Shown: positions 5,131-5,226 of the stretch, piece by piece | Layout of the letters: the number at the start of each line of letters is the position of its first letter | Position numbering within the stretch: position 1 is the stretch's first letter | Assembly (NCBI GenBank): GCA_946405655.1 | Contig: CAMJHX010000108.1 | Coordinates: forward strand, 1 to 5,226 | Direction: 5' to 3' | From: an uncultured Clostridia bacterium | GTDB taxonomy: Bacteria; Bacillota; Clostridia; Oscillospirales; Oscillospiraceae | Length of the DNA stretch: 5,226 bases | The notes under the pieces: generated by a model | Databases searched by the model: none | The model's input: the letters and a program-made list of their open reading frames with translations, nothing else | What the model was told of the DNA's origin: nothing | Program-made: the position numbers and the translations under genes

Positions 5131-5162
5131 ATGCGAACGCATACGAACGTATCCGAACGTAT
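5131..5162. repeat. Three overlapping 12-bp near-palindromes at 10-bp spacing
   Basis: ATGCGAACGCAT (5131-5142) and ATACGAACGTAT (5141-5152) are each 5-bp inverted repeats around AA. ATCCGAACGTAT (5151-5162) is the same with one mismatch. They overlap by 2 bp and repeat every 10 bp, about one helical turn, placing equivalent bases on one face of the DNA. This is the form of a multi-site operator or iteron array. The binding protein is unknown. Confidence 0.6.
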
Positions 5163-5226
5163 ACCAAATACAACTGCAAAAACAAACTCAAAAACAAAAA
5201 CAAACTCACACTCAACAAGCAAAGGG
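5163..5226. repeat. A/C-rich tract with an 18-bp-period direct repeat
   Basis: CAAAAACAAACTCA occurs exactly at 5177-5190 and 5195-5208 (18-bp period), inside a stretch with very few G or T on the plus strand. On the minus strand it is G/T-rich and would give an unstructured RNA. Reading frames open across it are low-complexity and no gene is supported from 5058 to the right edge. It may be the 3' untranslated or regulatory region of a gene further right. Confidence 0.5.

Noticed and set aside
5030..5218. Minus-strand frame with a TTG start giving a Leu/Phe/Ser-rich peptide.
   Set aside because: It arises from the T-rich tract, lacks a ribosome binding site, crosses the terminator hairpin and ends in the hpf promoter.

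Overview
The window looks like chromosomal DNA of a GC-rich Firmicute, most likely a gut clostridium of the Oscillospiraceae/Ruminococcaceae type. The grounds are low-GC-Gram-positive AAGGAG-type ribosome binding sites, a GH25 lipoprotein, a subtilase ending in three S-layer homology (SLH) domains with the 'TTGMTETTFAPDS...TRxQ...FL' style familiar from that group, a single 'CxxCG...IPA' surface-protein motif, and a long-form hibernation-promoting factor. The taxonomic call is recognition from memory, not a search.

Layout, left to right. (1) 1-66: edge and promoter region. A good extended -10 promoter ends so close to the first ATG that the GH25 mRNA may be leaderless. (2) 67-2882: two-gene cell-envelope unit, a lipid-anchored GH25 muramidase followed 14 nt later by a secreted, SLH-anchored S8 protease. 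(3) 2883-3012: an intergenic inverted element whose two arms are tandem 7-bp repeats. It carries two internal hairpins, a candidate promoter and a hairpin that could cover the next ribosome binding site. (4) 3013-4325: a small PAP2 membrane phosphatase and proC (pyrroline-5-carboxylate reductase), 14 nt apart and probably co-transcribed. (5) 4326-4454: a second, shorter heptad-based inverted repeat, then a strong intrinsic terminator for the gene on the other strand. (6) 4455-4997, minus strand: hpf, with its own promoter. (7) 5058-5226: no convincing gene. It holds a leftward terminator hairpin, three overlapping 12-bp near-palindromes spaced exactly 10 bp, and an A/C-only tract with an 18-bp-period repeat.

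The GH25 enzyme and the protease plausibly act together on the cell wall or wall proteins outside the membrane. PAP2, ProC and HPF are housekeeping functions with no obvious link to them. No defence, mobile or CRISPR system is visible. The most unusual content is non-coding: the heptad-built inverted elements, the possible RNA switch over the PAP2 ribosome binding site, the probable leaderless start and the operator-like array at the right edge.
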